From positions 124,001-188,000 of the forward strand of contig JADNRV010000105.1 of the NCBI GenBank assembly GCA_015499995.1: 64,000 bases of DNA, given 5' to 3'. The notes under the pieces were generated by a model that was not told where the DNA came from, made no database searches, and saw nothing but the letters and a program-made list of their open reading frames with translations. Positions 11,659 to 22,910 of this stretch are shown one piece after another. This DNA is from Flammula alnicola. Lineage: Eukaryota > Basidiomycota > Agaricomycetes > Agaricales > Strophariaceae. Both the position numbers and the translations under genes were made by a program. The first letter of the stretch is position 1; every line of letters begins with the position of its first letter.

Positions 11659-13624
11659 ATGCCTGTTTATCGCCCTCCCATTCTTCGCCCTCACACCCAT
11701 GCAGGCCTGCACGATTACCGCCAACGGCAACTTTATCAGGAACTCCAGCTATACAACCTCAGTGAAGACATTGTTACCTACGATGTTCCAACTGCTGGAT
11801 GGGTCCCTTGGACGCGGTAAGTGTTCTGCTTTCCGTTTCTTATGAGCTATGACTAACATGCCAACTGTAGGCCTGTCCGCGTTTTCAGTAGCGGCGCTCT
11901 CACTGCAGTTGCTGCCTCTGGCTTCCAGAATCTCTCTGACGCGGATGAGTATACTCCTCCGATATGCCCTCATGCCTCAGACATTTCGCGTGACGCCAAG
12001 TACTCAGTCATGGAACTAAACCTGAGGAAGAAGTACCAGGGCCGAACTGTGGACTATTTTCAAGTTCCTCGGTCATCACACAATTGTCCATTTGTTGGTA
12101 AGTTAATCGTTTATTCTTTTTTTTGTGAATCACGCTAATACATGTTTTTATCAGTGGTTATACCCCCTCTCCATCCCCCGCTAATCCTTTTCACCCAACA
12201 GGAGATCGACGAGCATACCTGTACGTACCCATTGTCTTTATAACACGTCTGATATCTCACTTCCTTAAAGCATTCCAGGATGAGGAAGAGGCAGCAGAAA
12301 CTCGCGAAATGTACACTTGTAAGTCTTTCTACATTTGCCTTATTTTCTTTTTTATCTAACTGGATGTAGACGACAAAGACTTCCTCCAGGGATTTAGCGA
12401 CTCGAGCCCCTCAAAGGCCTCCACATCCTCTGCGGCAGAGGTGGAGCTCATAGCATTACCCCATGCCAGTTCCTCAAGGACGCCATCGCTTTCGCGATCG
12501 TCCTCCGCTGCAGATCTTCGCCAGCGACCTCTCTTTTCTCTTGCACCCTCATGCAACACACCAGGATCAGAATGTTTCAATCCGAGGGTCTTGCCTTCGC
12601 TCACATTTGGGAATAGACCGACTCCATCCCCACAACCAATTTTATCACCCCGTGGATCGAGGGCGCACTCCTTTTTTTCAGATTCTGTTGCGACTGCACG
12701 CCGCAATTCCGGTGAGAATCCTACCTTTTATTTCTATATGATGACTCATTTAGCTTCTCTAGACATGGTTCTTATGAACGAGCTTTATTACAATGACAAG
12801 ATGGGGCTGTTTAAAGGTAACTTCGACCTTACCACTTGCTTTGCTTCCGGACTCAAGGCTATCTATTAGAAACCCCATCTCTTCATCCTGTGTGGGACCT
12901 CAATCATACCCCTAGGGTTCTTCAGCCCTATGACGAAGGCATGTACCCGGGATGTTCAAACCGAATCAATCAAAACCTGGACTTCTTTGTGACTGAGGTT
13001 GGCCAAACAATTCGCGAACTCAATTCTACCCTTGGCATTCCCAGAGCAACTCTTCAGGCCCTGGTTGAGCTTGCCATCAAGTGTGACTGCTGTGGCTGCA
13101 TGTACTCTCCTGACGGATTCAGCCACCATCTCGTCAATGATCATTGCGGAAATTCCATGTTCCACCGACAGGGTATGTCAATTTGCCATTCATTGTCCCA
13201 TATTATGTTGCGCTAACCGCTTTTTGAAGTCCTCCCAAAGATACCTGATGTAGAAGCATTACGAGAACTTAAACTTCGCTCCTTCGCCGACCCACCGCAA
13301 ACTCATCTCAAGGAATTCCTCGATACTCCTATCGGCATTGCCTTTTTAGAATTTAATTCAAAGATTGGCATCCCGCTCGATGTCTGGGTCACCATCAGCA
13401 CTGCCTACAAAATGTGCTCAACGTGCCATCTCTGCCGCTCGTTCCCAGCTCATCAAGCCCACCTTGACAGCGACGGCAAGTGTCATGATTTTGGCGAAGG
13501 AGTTGCGAGTTTGGTATCCGGCAAAGGGAAAGCTCGTGATACAGGAGGTTTTGTTGAGCTGAATGCTGATTCGGGTACCGTTGGTGCTGAGGATAAGGTT
13601 GGCGATGATTCTGTTACGGTTTGA
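11659..13624 (+). CDS. Unrecognised 533-aa protein with two Cys/His clusters
   Basis: Eight exons keep phase throughout: 11659-11816, 11871-12097, 12155-12220, 12271-12318, 12370-12711, 12754-12816, 12870-13172, 13230-13624 (1602 nt). All introns have GT-AG borders and are 42-58 bp. The middle is Ser/Pro-rich. Exon 7 encodes a possible zinc module (CDCCGCMYSPDGFSHH...DHC) and exon 8 a second one (CSTCHLC...H...H...C). I do not know the family. The gene is convergent with the TET/JBP gene; the stops are 226 bp apart. It lies just outside the MULE, between two MULE-like transposase genes. No frame break was found, so it appears functional. A nucleic-acid-binding partner role is inference. Confidence 0.7.
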
Positions 13625-13849
13625 CTTCTTGTCGTTTTTCCAAATTTAATGTCTTGCATTCGTACAACCTTGCCTCTGTAGCAGCCCACAAAAAGTTGTA
13701 TCATCTCAACTATTATACCTTGCTCATGTTGTTTGTCACAAAATATATCGTTATTGCTATGAATTTGGCCCACCAGAATTAAGAACTCAATTCTTTCCGC
13801 TTTTTACCCATTTCACAAGGCTTGAATTCAGATCATTACAAGGTAATAT

Positions 13850-15507
13850 TTAGTCCTGGTCAAGTTTATGCTCTGTATCTTTGCTATCTGTCTCTGCCTT
13901 TTCATAGCAGTCCAACAAGTCCAGCCAACGTTGTTCAGACGCCTCATCCATCTTCTTCTTCCCTTTCTTATCTTTTTTGGCGAAGGCCTTAGCCGTCCGA
14001 AATCCATAGTCCACAAATCGAAAAAGCCCTCCAGCTGTATACTGTGTAACAGAAATACGATACTCGCCTTCTTGAATAGGGAGATTGGCGTGAGTTACCA
14101 TGGCTGATGGAAGAATGATGGTGGCGCCTGGTGGAAATTCAAGAATGAGTTTTAATTCCACGAGAACAAGGTGGCCGCCTTTTGTATAATCGAAAAAGCC
14201 TCCTGCAGTGATAATACAGCCCCCAATAAGCCAGTTCAGATGATCGCGGTGGGCATCACAGACGACGTTTGGTCCAAAGTTGAATGTCATTGCGGCAAAA
14301 ACACTGCCTGGAAAGTTTCGTTTAATTGAGTTCTTCCAGCCCATAAGCTTCTGAATAACTGTCTCTGAAGCGCTATGTAGCTTTGGCATCCAAGACTTGT
14401 ACAGCTCTGTTCAAATTTGAATATAGATTTCACAAAACAATTATCATGCGGACGCACTACTTTGCCATATTGCCAGACGCTTGACTGCTTGACTGTCAAG
14501 AAGAGAACGAAGAGCGCTCTCATTCTGTTTGGTATGTGCAAGGTTTTTGGGCTCCTTTATGGAGTATCCTATCAGCATATTGTCACTTGAAAGCATCCTA
14601 TAGGAATACTTACCCTTTGTCCTCCTCCATGAGAGATACCAACAGATATCGTTGGAAAATCACCACGGCGTGGGGCCCCATCTTCGCTGGCTTGCGTGGC
14701 ATTAGAAGCTGTGAAATCAATCTCGGATTGCGCTTTTTTCATCTCCTCAACAAGGGCAACATTAAGATCTGACATCTCTTTCTGCTCAGGGACAAAAATA
14801 ACACCCATTTTTCCATGTTTGTCGCTGAAGCTACGTGACTTTCTACAATGGCAATAGTCAACCTGAGAAAGAAATTTGAAGATGAGTGTGCTACTATGCG
14901 AACATACCTGCCAGCTTTGACAAGCGTATACCCTTCTTCCATGATCAATTCCTGCAAGCTAGCATCGACCTTAAATACTTCGCCTCGCAGGCCTATAAAT
15001 GCTGGTTTGGAATGCGGTAGGTCAGCATTATCGTGGTCCTTGAGACGGGTATTTGTATTGTCATCATGGTGTCGTTTTTTTAATTTAGCCTCGCGGGTCT
15101 CATGTTCATCTATGTCTTGAAGCCGTTGCCTCCGTCGTTTTTCCTTGGAAATTGCTTTGTGTCGCGCAGTTCCGTGCAGAGATGGGTCAACACTACAAAT
15201 GCTTGCAGAGGATTCGGACTGTGGCATGGCGAGGGCACCAGAGGACAATGAAGGGTCCACCAGCAGACAGTCAGCTAGTATTGCAGGCAACGCCGACTCA
15301 TTGGAATCTGCTAGTGGGCTATCAGAGTCGCAAAATTCCTCTTTCACCAGAGCTGATTTAAAGAGCCATTTCCAGTCAAGGTTTGCTATCTTTTCATAAA
15401 TATGGCCTGAGCGTAACACCTGTTAGAATTGATAGAAAGAATCGCATCTGATTCTGCAAAAATACCATGAATGACCTATTACTTACACGCTTTCTCAATC
15501 CATCCAT
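13850..15507 (-). CDS. TET/JBP-family 2OG-Fe(II) dioxygenase (putative 5-methylcytosine oxidase)
   Basis: Five exons keep phase: 15507-15487, 15419-14908, 14824-14614, 14554-14458, 14406-13850 (1398 nt, 465 aa). Introns are 51-83 bp with GT-AG borders. The N-terminal 170 aa are charged with a basic patch (KEKRRRQRLQ). The second part has the family hallmark HRRGDFP-like PRRGDFPTISVGISHGGGQR. The catalytic double-stranded beta-helix carries HxD at H333/D335 (CDAHRDHLNW), the strand KGGHLVLVELKL, distal H386 (VTHANLP) and R397 (GEYRISVTQY), which would bind 2-oxoglutarate. The motif YTAGGLFRFVDYGFRT closes the domain. All ligands are present and no frame break was found. In basidiomycetes this family is expanded and linked to transposons, and oxidises methylated bases in DNA. 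The first 7-residue exon is my weakest call. Confidence 0.85.
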
Positions 15508-16530
15508 CCTGGGATATGACGAAGTCAGCAAGCTGAGATAGTAGCCAGAATGCTTTCAGAAATTTGGTAAGATATTCACGTTGGAAAGATAGGATTGAAA
15601 AGAGACAAAAGAGATGGGTATTACAAAAAACCCACAAAAACGACATAGATGATAGATCCCCAAAGTTCAAACCCACAACTTCTGCCACCTTGAAAGCCTT
15701 TTCTATATGTGCAATCTCGAGTCCGAAGGTGCTTTGGATGATGCAGCGTGGCCGAGGCGCGGCGCTCTGCAACAGCACATACTCTATCATGAACATTGGA
15801 ATATTGCTATGCAGCGTGGCCGAGGCGCGGCGCTCTGCATGCTCCAAGCAGAAAAAACATAACAAGAACAGTTGAGCAAAAGAAAAAGAATGAAACATAC
15901 ATTTTAAAAAACTCGAAGGAGGAACAATAGCTGGCAGAAAGAAAAAAAGTTTGTCCTTCTGAGTTCAAGTGAGCCGAGAGAGAAAAAAGTTGGAAAAAGG
16001 TGGGCAATTGAGGGCGGAGATTCTTCTCACGCACGAGTCAGAGCAAAGTATAACCTTAGTCTTTCATGCTGAAATCAGGTTTTTCATCCATACTTGAGTG
16101 AAAACACAAGACCCTCTCCCATTAACCAAAAATCACGAAATTACTGTTGTTCTGTATCCATCTAGTCTATAAGTTATAACTCTGGCAGGACGCGTCGACG
16201 CGATGCAAACTGATCATTAATTGTTCAAGTTCACGTGATCGTTCCAGTTCCAATCTTGACTCTGAGTGTTGGAAATTGTTCTGGAATCTGCACAGTGCAA
16301 TCTGATCGTAGGGAGTTCACTTATTATCTATGGAATGATTATAAGAGTAAATGAATTTATTGAATTACATATAAATTACATTCTATCTACTTCAACGAGC
16401 GAGAGCAGACGAAAAGTCCCAAAGGGTAGAGGTAAGAGACGCGAAGAACAGAAGACGAAGATTCACCTGTGCTAACCGTGTATCCCAACTCTCGACACCC
16501 CTGCCAACTCTCGCCGACTCTCCCTCTCGT
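15508..16530. other. Non-coding stretch with a short direct duplication
   Basis: No reliable gene. A sequence of about 27 bp (GCGTGGCCGAGGCGCGGCGC plus a few bases) occurs at 15747-15772 and again at 15813-15838. The rest is AT-rich upstream sequence of the TET/JBP gene and featureless DNA. Confidence 0.45.
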
Positions 16531-17400
16531 CTAGACCCTTCTAGCCACCTCTACTTCACTTGTCCTTTCGTGTTGTGCCTCCTTCGCATTGCTTGTCAGC
16601 GGCCGGCCGCTGACATCATCGTTCGTCGAGCTTTCCATGCTCTTGGCAGTGTCGTAGTCCCGCGATGAGTCGACGGTCACGATAAAGGTGATCGTTGAAC
16701 TCAGGAGATGTCGAATCGGTGATTTAGCTGGCAGGTGGTGAAGAGAGGGCAGCGCCGGCATTTTGAGTAGTGGCAGTGATGGCGGTGGCGCTCGTGGGTG
16801 TGCGCTGATCATCCTAGGGAACAATCTGGGTAGGAGGTATCAGATGGAAATGCAGCAGCATGAGACAAAACCGAGGACACGATGATTCGTGTCATCGAAT
16901 ACCTGGTTGATCTCCCTCTATAAGGGTCCCCGCTAGCATCCTCATGCCCCAAGTAGACCGTCCAGGCCAAGACAGCCGGCCCACGTTCCTCTGAAGAGGC
17001 AGGGGCACACAGCCAGGCCCGGGTGTTGATCGACACAAGTTGACCTGCAATCGAGTCTGAAATGTAAGTAAAGCATTTGAAAATCGATTTAAAACATAAA
17101 ACATACCCTTACCTTGAAGTTCGGGGGATTAAAGGAGAGGCGGTGAGTGAGGATGAGGGTTTGAAGACGAGATCAACAATGTTGAAAGTCGTTGATCTCG
17201 TTTCGAGCAGAGCCTTATGTAATATCAAGCCCGCCGGGCTTGCTCATCATCGAGGATGTCGTCGGCGCGCATATTGAAGATTCTCCTTAAATATTTCAAT
17301 ACATAATAGGTGTAAGGAAGTTTGCATGGACAATCTGTAAGAACAATATAATTATATCTAACATATTACACCAAAAGTGATACGACAGTAAGTATAGGCG
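16531..17400 (-). other. Weak coding signal downstream of the second MULE
   Basis: The minus strand has short open frames (16531-16824, 16809-17104) with some protein-like composition (for example VLAWTVYLGHEDASGDPYRG) and a possible donor at about 16900. I could not assemble a gene or name a family. Confidence 0.2.
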
Positions 17401-17402
17401 CA

Positions 17403-20400
17403 TTACCTTGTGCCGGGGAGGTATATTCCAATCTTTCCAGATCCTGTACCTACAAGACTACGACCTGAGTCTACCTGCTTCACGAAGAGCGACTCTGCTT
17501 GATCAAGTCTGAATTTTGCCTTTGCAAGTGCATCTGAAGCGCGTTGATGATACTGACTCCCTACTTCTAGCCCAGCATGCTCGAGGCTTTGCGCGCATTC
17601 CTGTACTTTGTGATGAGCATTCGAAACCTTCTCATTTGCGGCTTGGAGTTTCTTGTTGTGTGTCTCGATTTTTGAATCTTGTCCTTCGAGCATTTGATGA
17701 TGCGCGTTAACTAATAAAATTACGGGCATTAGATAGTAGAAGAGGTGGGTCATAAATGGCATACGCTTTCGCTTCAGATTCTTGGTCGCGTTCTCGGAAA
17801 TGTGACCAGAACGATAAGACGGTCGAATTCCCCCTTGTTCGAGTGCCTAGCAGGAAATATTAGTGTCAGTTTAACTCAGAGAAAGTAAACAGACCAAAAG
17901 GGTTTTCATCTTCAAATTGTCGAAGTGTTGTCCTTTTTTAATTCCGCCAACCAGGGTGCAATGAACTCCCTCTAGATTGACATCCGAGTGGCCGCTTTCG
18001 ACCAAATTGCTCTCCTTTTCTCCAGCCTTCCAGACGAGTTTCGGAATGAAGCTTTTCTTCCAGCACATTGCTTCGAATGCGAATTTGCTTCGTATCTTGT
18101 CGTTAACCCAGTCTACAATTAAGAGGCAGGATTACAACTTCGTCACAGCTTAAATATAATGAGACACTCACCTACTGCAGCCTTGTTTCCAGACCGTAGA
18201 ATAGCGGCAATCGTCCCATCCCAATCTCTATGCTCCATGCATATGAGACTTCGCATGAGATTCCGTATTTGTTCTGAGGCGGTGATTTTGCGGATATTGC
18301 GCATACCATGCACTACACATAGTCGGAAGAGGCGGCGAAGATGCTCGTAAGGGCTTAACGTCCGCAATAAGCGATCAGGCTGATGGAGGTCGTATTTTTC
18401 AGGGAATCTTTTTGCAACGTTTTGAAGATGGAGCCCAAGACCTATAAGCCTAGTAAGTGAATAGTGAATGAAGGTAGATGGTCATCAGGCTAACCTTTTG
18501 CTTGGCCACCATGCTGATCACCGGTCCACTGCAAAATCATATTATCAGTTTCCTCAATGTCACTGCCATGGATGTGGCGCCATCTCAGGAATCGGCCGGT
18601 ATCCTCCTTTACGATCTCTTCGATTGCAGCAAAGACACATGCATGTGCCGCAGCGGTTTGTCGATTTAGAAATACTCTGCAAAAAATAATAGCTATTATC
18701 AAAGACAGTACGTCTTCAGTAGGATGATAATGCCACAGAAGAAAGTGACGTACTTGTATTTGCCAATTTATCCATAGACGCTATCTCAAACTCATGAAAT
18801 CCAACAACGCGCTTGAAGCCTATGTCGCTTTGCAAATAACGGGCAGACTGCATCCGACGGCTTCCATCCTGACTCATGCAAACAATGATTCGCAGGCAGT
18901 CGGTATCTCCACTTGCATCGCCAGGCTCATCCTCTTCATGGACGTCCAAGTCATCAGCAGGAAACTCAAGAATTCGACGAATATACCATTCAGACGGCGG
19001 TAAATTAGCATCTTGACACATTTTTAGATGAAGAACACCTGGGTTAATTAGAGTGGTCATCTCAGAAAATTGGCTCAGATGAAGAATCAAGACAACATAC
19101 CTGCCCATCCGGTTCCATAGGGAAAGGTTTCTTCTTTGATTTGGTCGATATAATGCTTTAGATGTGAACGGTTGGCTAGAGAGATGTGGAGATCGGATAT
19201 GGTTGGCTGAAAAACATCCGGCAGACAAGAACATAAAAAGGACTTGAGTATAGGATGCCGAAGAAATCTTCGAGGAGTTAGATCAGCCAAATCCGTGTCG
19301 AGAGACTTGAGAATGGTTGTTATTTCTGAACGAATTCGGGGGGGTGTTTTTGAGGAATTGGAATAGGATGGGGATGTGATCCGCGGCATACAACTAGCGC
19401 CCAGGGGCAGGATTGATGATATTCAGGTAGCGGCTCATACACGTGAAATGTTGCCCTGCAAGGAAGACGATTCAGCTGTACTTGAATGAGTCTCTGGTTT
19501 TCGTCACGGTGATCTCTCGCTACGGACAGGAGAATGCTGATGTCAGATAATGAGGCAAGAGAGCAATAAGCTCTACTTACGACAGCAAAGCCTTTGAGAC
19601 GTGAAATTGACAACAGTTGAGCATTCAGCGAGTGGCCCATATCCGAGTCTACTGGCCATCCGTTCAATTCGCTCTAATTCTTCGAAATCCTCATTGAAGT
19701 GTGCTTCTAGGTAGTCGATGTCGTATGAATCATCTAGATATTGCACAAAATGGTCACGGTTCCGGTGGATATTGTAATGTTCACATCTAGACACATGCAA
19801 GGAATCAACCTTCAAACTAAATTTCAAAAGGAAAGTAAGTACGACTCACCGAATAAAGGGTTTATCATCTTGGTCGTACTCCAAAAACATACGACCATGG
19901 CAATACTCCTCTCGTGAAATATAGCCGCGGCTCGCCTGTGCTTGGCGCTCAGCCAGCAGCAAATATTCTTGTTCTTCTACCGAGTTTCTCATAGTCTCTT
20001 CGCATTTTGGCGCTCGACATCCAACCTTTCGCAATGCGGTAAGAAAAGCGGCAGTTTTTGCAAACACATCGTGGTTGGGATCAGATATTTCTGACTGGTA
20101 TTCTCGTTCATAAATGCATCGTTTGCGTATATCTTCTGGTTCGGCATGGAAATGTTCTTCAGACCACCTATTAAGATCGGCCAACGGACATATCTTGGAG
20201 CCTTGACCTTAAGAAATGCACTAAGTAGTGGACAATTTTTCGTATTGACTGTTACATACATGTATAATGTTTCTTGGTACAAGGAACCTCAGAACCATCT
20301 TCACCAACTAACAAATTACAGTAAACATCACAGCCCTCCTGTGTGCGTCCTGAGGGCTGGCCAAGGGAATAGGCGAAGTTCCGAGCAGGATTTTGCCAAT

Positions 20401-20668
20401 TCGATGAATCTTGACGGAACAGATATCCGACAGGATCGCCATAGTTAGTGGACGGATACTCAATGTAAGTGGAGACGTCATTGTAGACGTAGAGCGTGGA
20501 GATGCAGGTCTTTCTGTTGAGGCGAATGTTGTTCCGTACTTCGGGTCTCCCAAAGGCAGGTAGGGAGGTATAGGAAAATGAAGGGGTGGGCGTCAATGTG
20601 GCTGCAGTCGGAGTCAATTCGTCTATTGGGTTGAGCAGCTCTGCAATAGAAAGACGGCGGTTAGCCAT
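17403..20668 (-). pseudogene. MULE-like transposase, subfamily 2, with one frameshift
   Basis: Starts at ATG 20668 (MANRRLSIAELLNP). A zinc-binding N-terminal region follows (HYTCQGSKIC; EEYCHGRMF...RCEHYNIHRN). The core has D in SDIGFKRV, D in WTGDQHGGQAKGLG, CxxH in LFRLCVVHGMRNI, and E in SNLVESGHSDVNLEG. The C-terminus is a coiled coil ending GTGSGKIGIYLPGTR. This matches a family common in agaricomycetes and is parallel, domain for domain, to the transposase at 6.9-10.3 kb but only distantly related. The frame is continuous through splices except at a run of seven G on the plus strand (19338-19344), where one base appears missing and the frame changes between PIPIPQKHPP and TPPRIRSEITT. 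Otherwise well preserved, so the break is recent or a sequencing error. I found no terminal inverted repeats. Confidence 0.65.
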
Positions 20669-20889
20669 GGCTAATGAGAAGGGGAAAGCAAGAAAAGGGA
20701 GGTTCAAGGTACCTTGACGAAGACGCGCCAAAGGAGACGACGAGCCCCCCATGTCGTCGAAGTCTGCATTCTCATCGCAAATATGGATGGCAACCAACCA
20801 GATGGTTCGCAAACCTGAATACAGCACCTGAGCAACCCGTGAAGCAGGATTCTCAATGTCATTACCTCTGTGCCAAGATAGAACGCTCA

Positions 20890-21420
20890 AACGAGGCTCT
20901 CAGACGAGGCCACGTCGAGAGTTGGCATGTCGAAAACTTGAGACTTTGGCGCCAAAGTTCATGGCCTCCGAGGGATTAAATTCGTGAAGGTCCTGATGTA
21001 TTGAAACTATCCCTAAATCGAACATCATTGAAGCATCAGAACCACAAAAAGCTGGTTGAAATACCTAAGAAAATGTTCTTGAGAATCAGAGGTGAGAATC
21101 TCAGGTTGAAAAGAGTCCAAAAATTCTTCTAATTTCATGTTGCTCAGAAGACGGCACTTCGACAAAAAGAAAATACATACATGAGACGACAAAGACAAGT
21201 CCTGTTAGGCAGTCAGAAATCCTGTTAGGGATGAAAGGTGCGCCCGCGGTAAAGAACCATAGTGAAGAAGAGGAGGGCGGCGCCGAGCTCGTCCTTACAC
21301 GATGAGCTGTCATAAGATTGGTGCAACGTGTTGGGACAATGATGTCCGGAGACAACCATTGAATCAATGTACGGGCGGGAGACAGTATTACATAATTTGA
21401 TTTTGGATAGCATTATATAA
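20890..21420. other. Spacer between MULE 2 and LINE-like sequence
   Basis: No gene or repeat boundary that I can support. Confidence 0.3.
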
Positions 21421-22040
21421 TTGATCATTCTATTTACATGTATTGACCAAAATCTTTCGTGGGCTGGTCTGGACCATCCGGCCTTCTTTTCATCTGTGTT
21501 GAGGTTCTTGATGCAATCGAATAAGACTGATCGTCTCTCCCCTCCGCTTTACCGGTGCCTACCTTCACAATGGATCCTTTCACTCCGTACACCGAGCATC
21601 AAGGGTTCATCGAAACAAACATCGCCTCCTTCGTCGATGACGCCCTTACACGCCACCAGATCCTGTCTCCCTGGTTCCATCGGTCCTAGCCCCCTTTATG
21701 ACACCCCACCGCCCGAGTACCCTTACACACATGCACTTTCTGCTTACTCGGCAACAATACAACTATACAGCCGTTCACAACAACTGGATTGTGCATACAA
21801 CCTTTCCACAAGGCTGAAGCATAACGTGCAACCCTGGTGCCGATTCCATTGTCTGACGTTCGAATCCATCCAACATGTGTTCACAGTGTGCCCTCGCTTT
21901 TCTGCCCTGCGAAAAGACGCGGCACATAGCCTCCGGGCCACAACGACGACCACTCTGGACACATTTAGGATCGACGCCAGCCTTGTTCCTAACCTCTTCT
22001 CGTTAATCGACACTCAGCACTTTCTCCGCAACACGTGATT
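21421..22040 (+). pseudogene. LINE-like reverse transcriptase 3' end (zinc-knuckle region)
   Basis: A 205-aa open frame ends with WCRFHCLTFESIQHVF-TVCPRF, the C..C..H..C-type motif often found at the C-terminus of LINE polymerases, followed by LRKDAA. The reverse transcriptase core is absent. SNKTDR at 21513-21533 recurs inverted at 11128-11147. I infer a 5'-truncated non-LTR element remnant; the clade is unknown. Confidence 0.4.
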
Positions 22041-22140
22041 TTCGGCCATCTCCGACAATGAACTTAGTGATATTTCTTCGTCGACGCCATTACGATTCCG
22101 GAAAAATGTCTTAAGTACCTCTCGTGTATTCATTGAAATA

Positions 22141-22790
22141 CAGTCACCGGTCAATGGGTTACCCCGGTCAATGGGTCAAAACACATTTCCGACCTCAGTT
22201 TTGAAGCAACTATCTTGATTTTTATTGCATTGTGTTCGCATATATCGTACCTATGTTGATTCAAAACCGATAGGCTCTGAGATATCCCGATCTCTTGATA
22301 AACACGAAAAGGTATCAATGTAGTCCAAAAGTGAATTTATATCTGTGTGATCTCTGGACCAAATCTCACAAAAGAGCTAGTTTTGGGGGATAAGATTCTA
22401 TAATATTCCATAAAGAACAGAATACACACATTTAAAGTTTTATCCGATGCTTCGGCAAACTAAAAATGACTGAAAGGATGAAATTGTGCTCAAAATGGAT
22501 GAGAGGATGGGTGGGCCAGATTGTCTCACGATTGCATCTGACCAATCGGAACAAGCAGAATCGTCCCAATTAGGTCTGACCCATTGACTGGGATAGCACT
22601 GATCTTGGCTCGCAACGTAGATAACAAGCGATATGCCTTTCAACAACAAAATTTTGAGATTTTGAGTAGATAGTATATAGCCTATAATGCATTTCCGTAG
22701 ATCTACCAAGTCAAAATCTCAAAATTTCTGGTATGAAAATTTTCCGAGCACGATCTTTATTTGGGTGACCCATTGACCGGTGAATGACTG
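22141..22790. mobile_element. MITE, 650 bp, TA target duplication
   Basis: The left end CAGTCACCGGTCAATGGGTT is mirrored by the right end (reverse complement CAGTCATTCACCGGTCAATG). The left copy lacks three bases after CAGTCA. Both ends are flanked by TA (22139-22140 and 22791-22792), as for Tc1/mariner-type elements. A second copy of CCGGTCAATGGGTCA follows the left end in tandem. The interior has no transposase. Confidence 0.75.
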
Positions 22791-22910
22791 TAGGATGCAT
22801 AAAAAAATCAAGTGCAGTAGTATATAAGGTGGAAATATTGTTGACCAGTTTCGACTCTTAGAAAGCCTTCTTTCAACCTTCTTTGACAGTGTGTGAATGC
22901 AAAAAAAAAA

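Noticed and set aside
15479..15898. 139-aa minus-strand frame upstream of the TET/JBP gene as its N-terminus
   Set aside because: Its frame does not join the next exon in phase; a short first exon starting at 15507 does.
6874..20668. Assignment of the two transposases to the KDZ superfamily because of the nearby TET/JBP gene
   Set aside because: The visible D-D-CxxH-E layout fits Mutator-like enzymes better; KDZ hallmark sequence was not seen.
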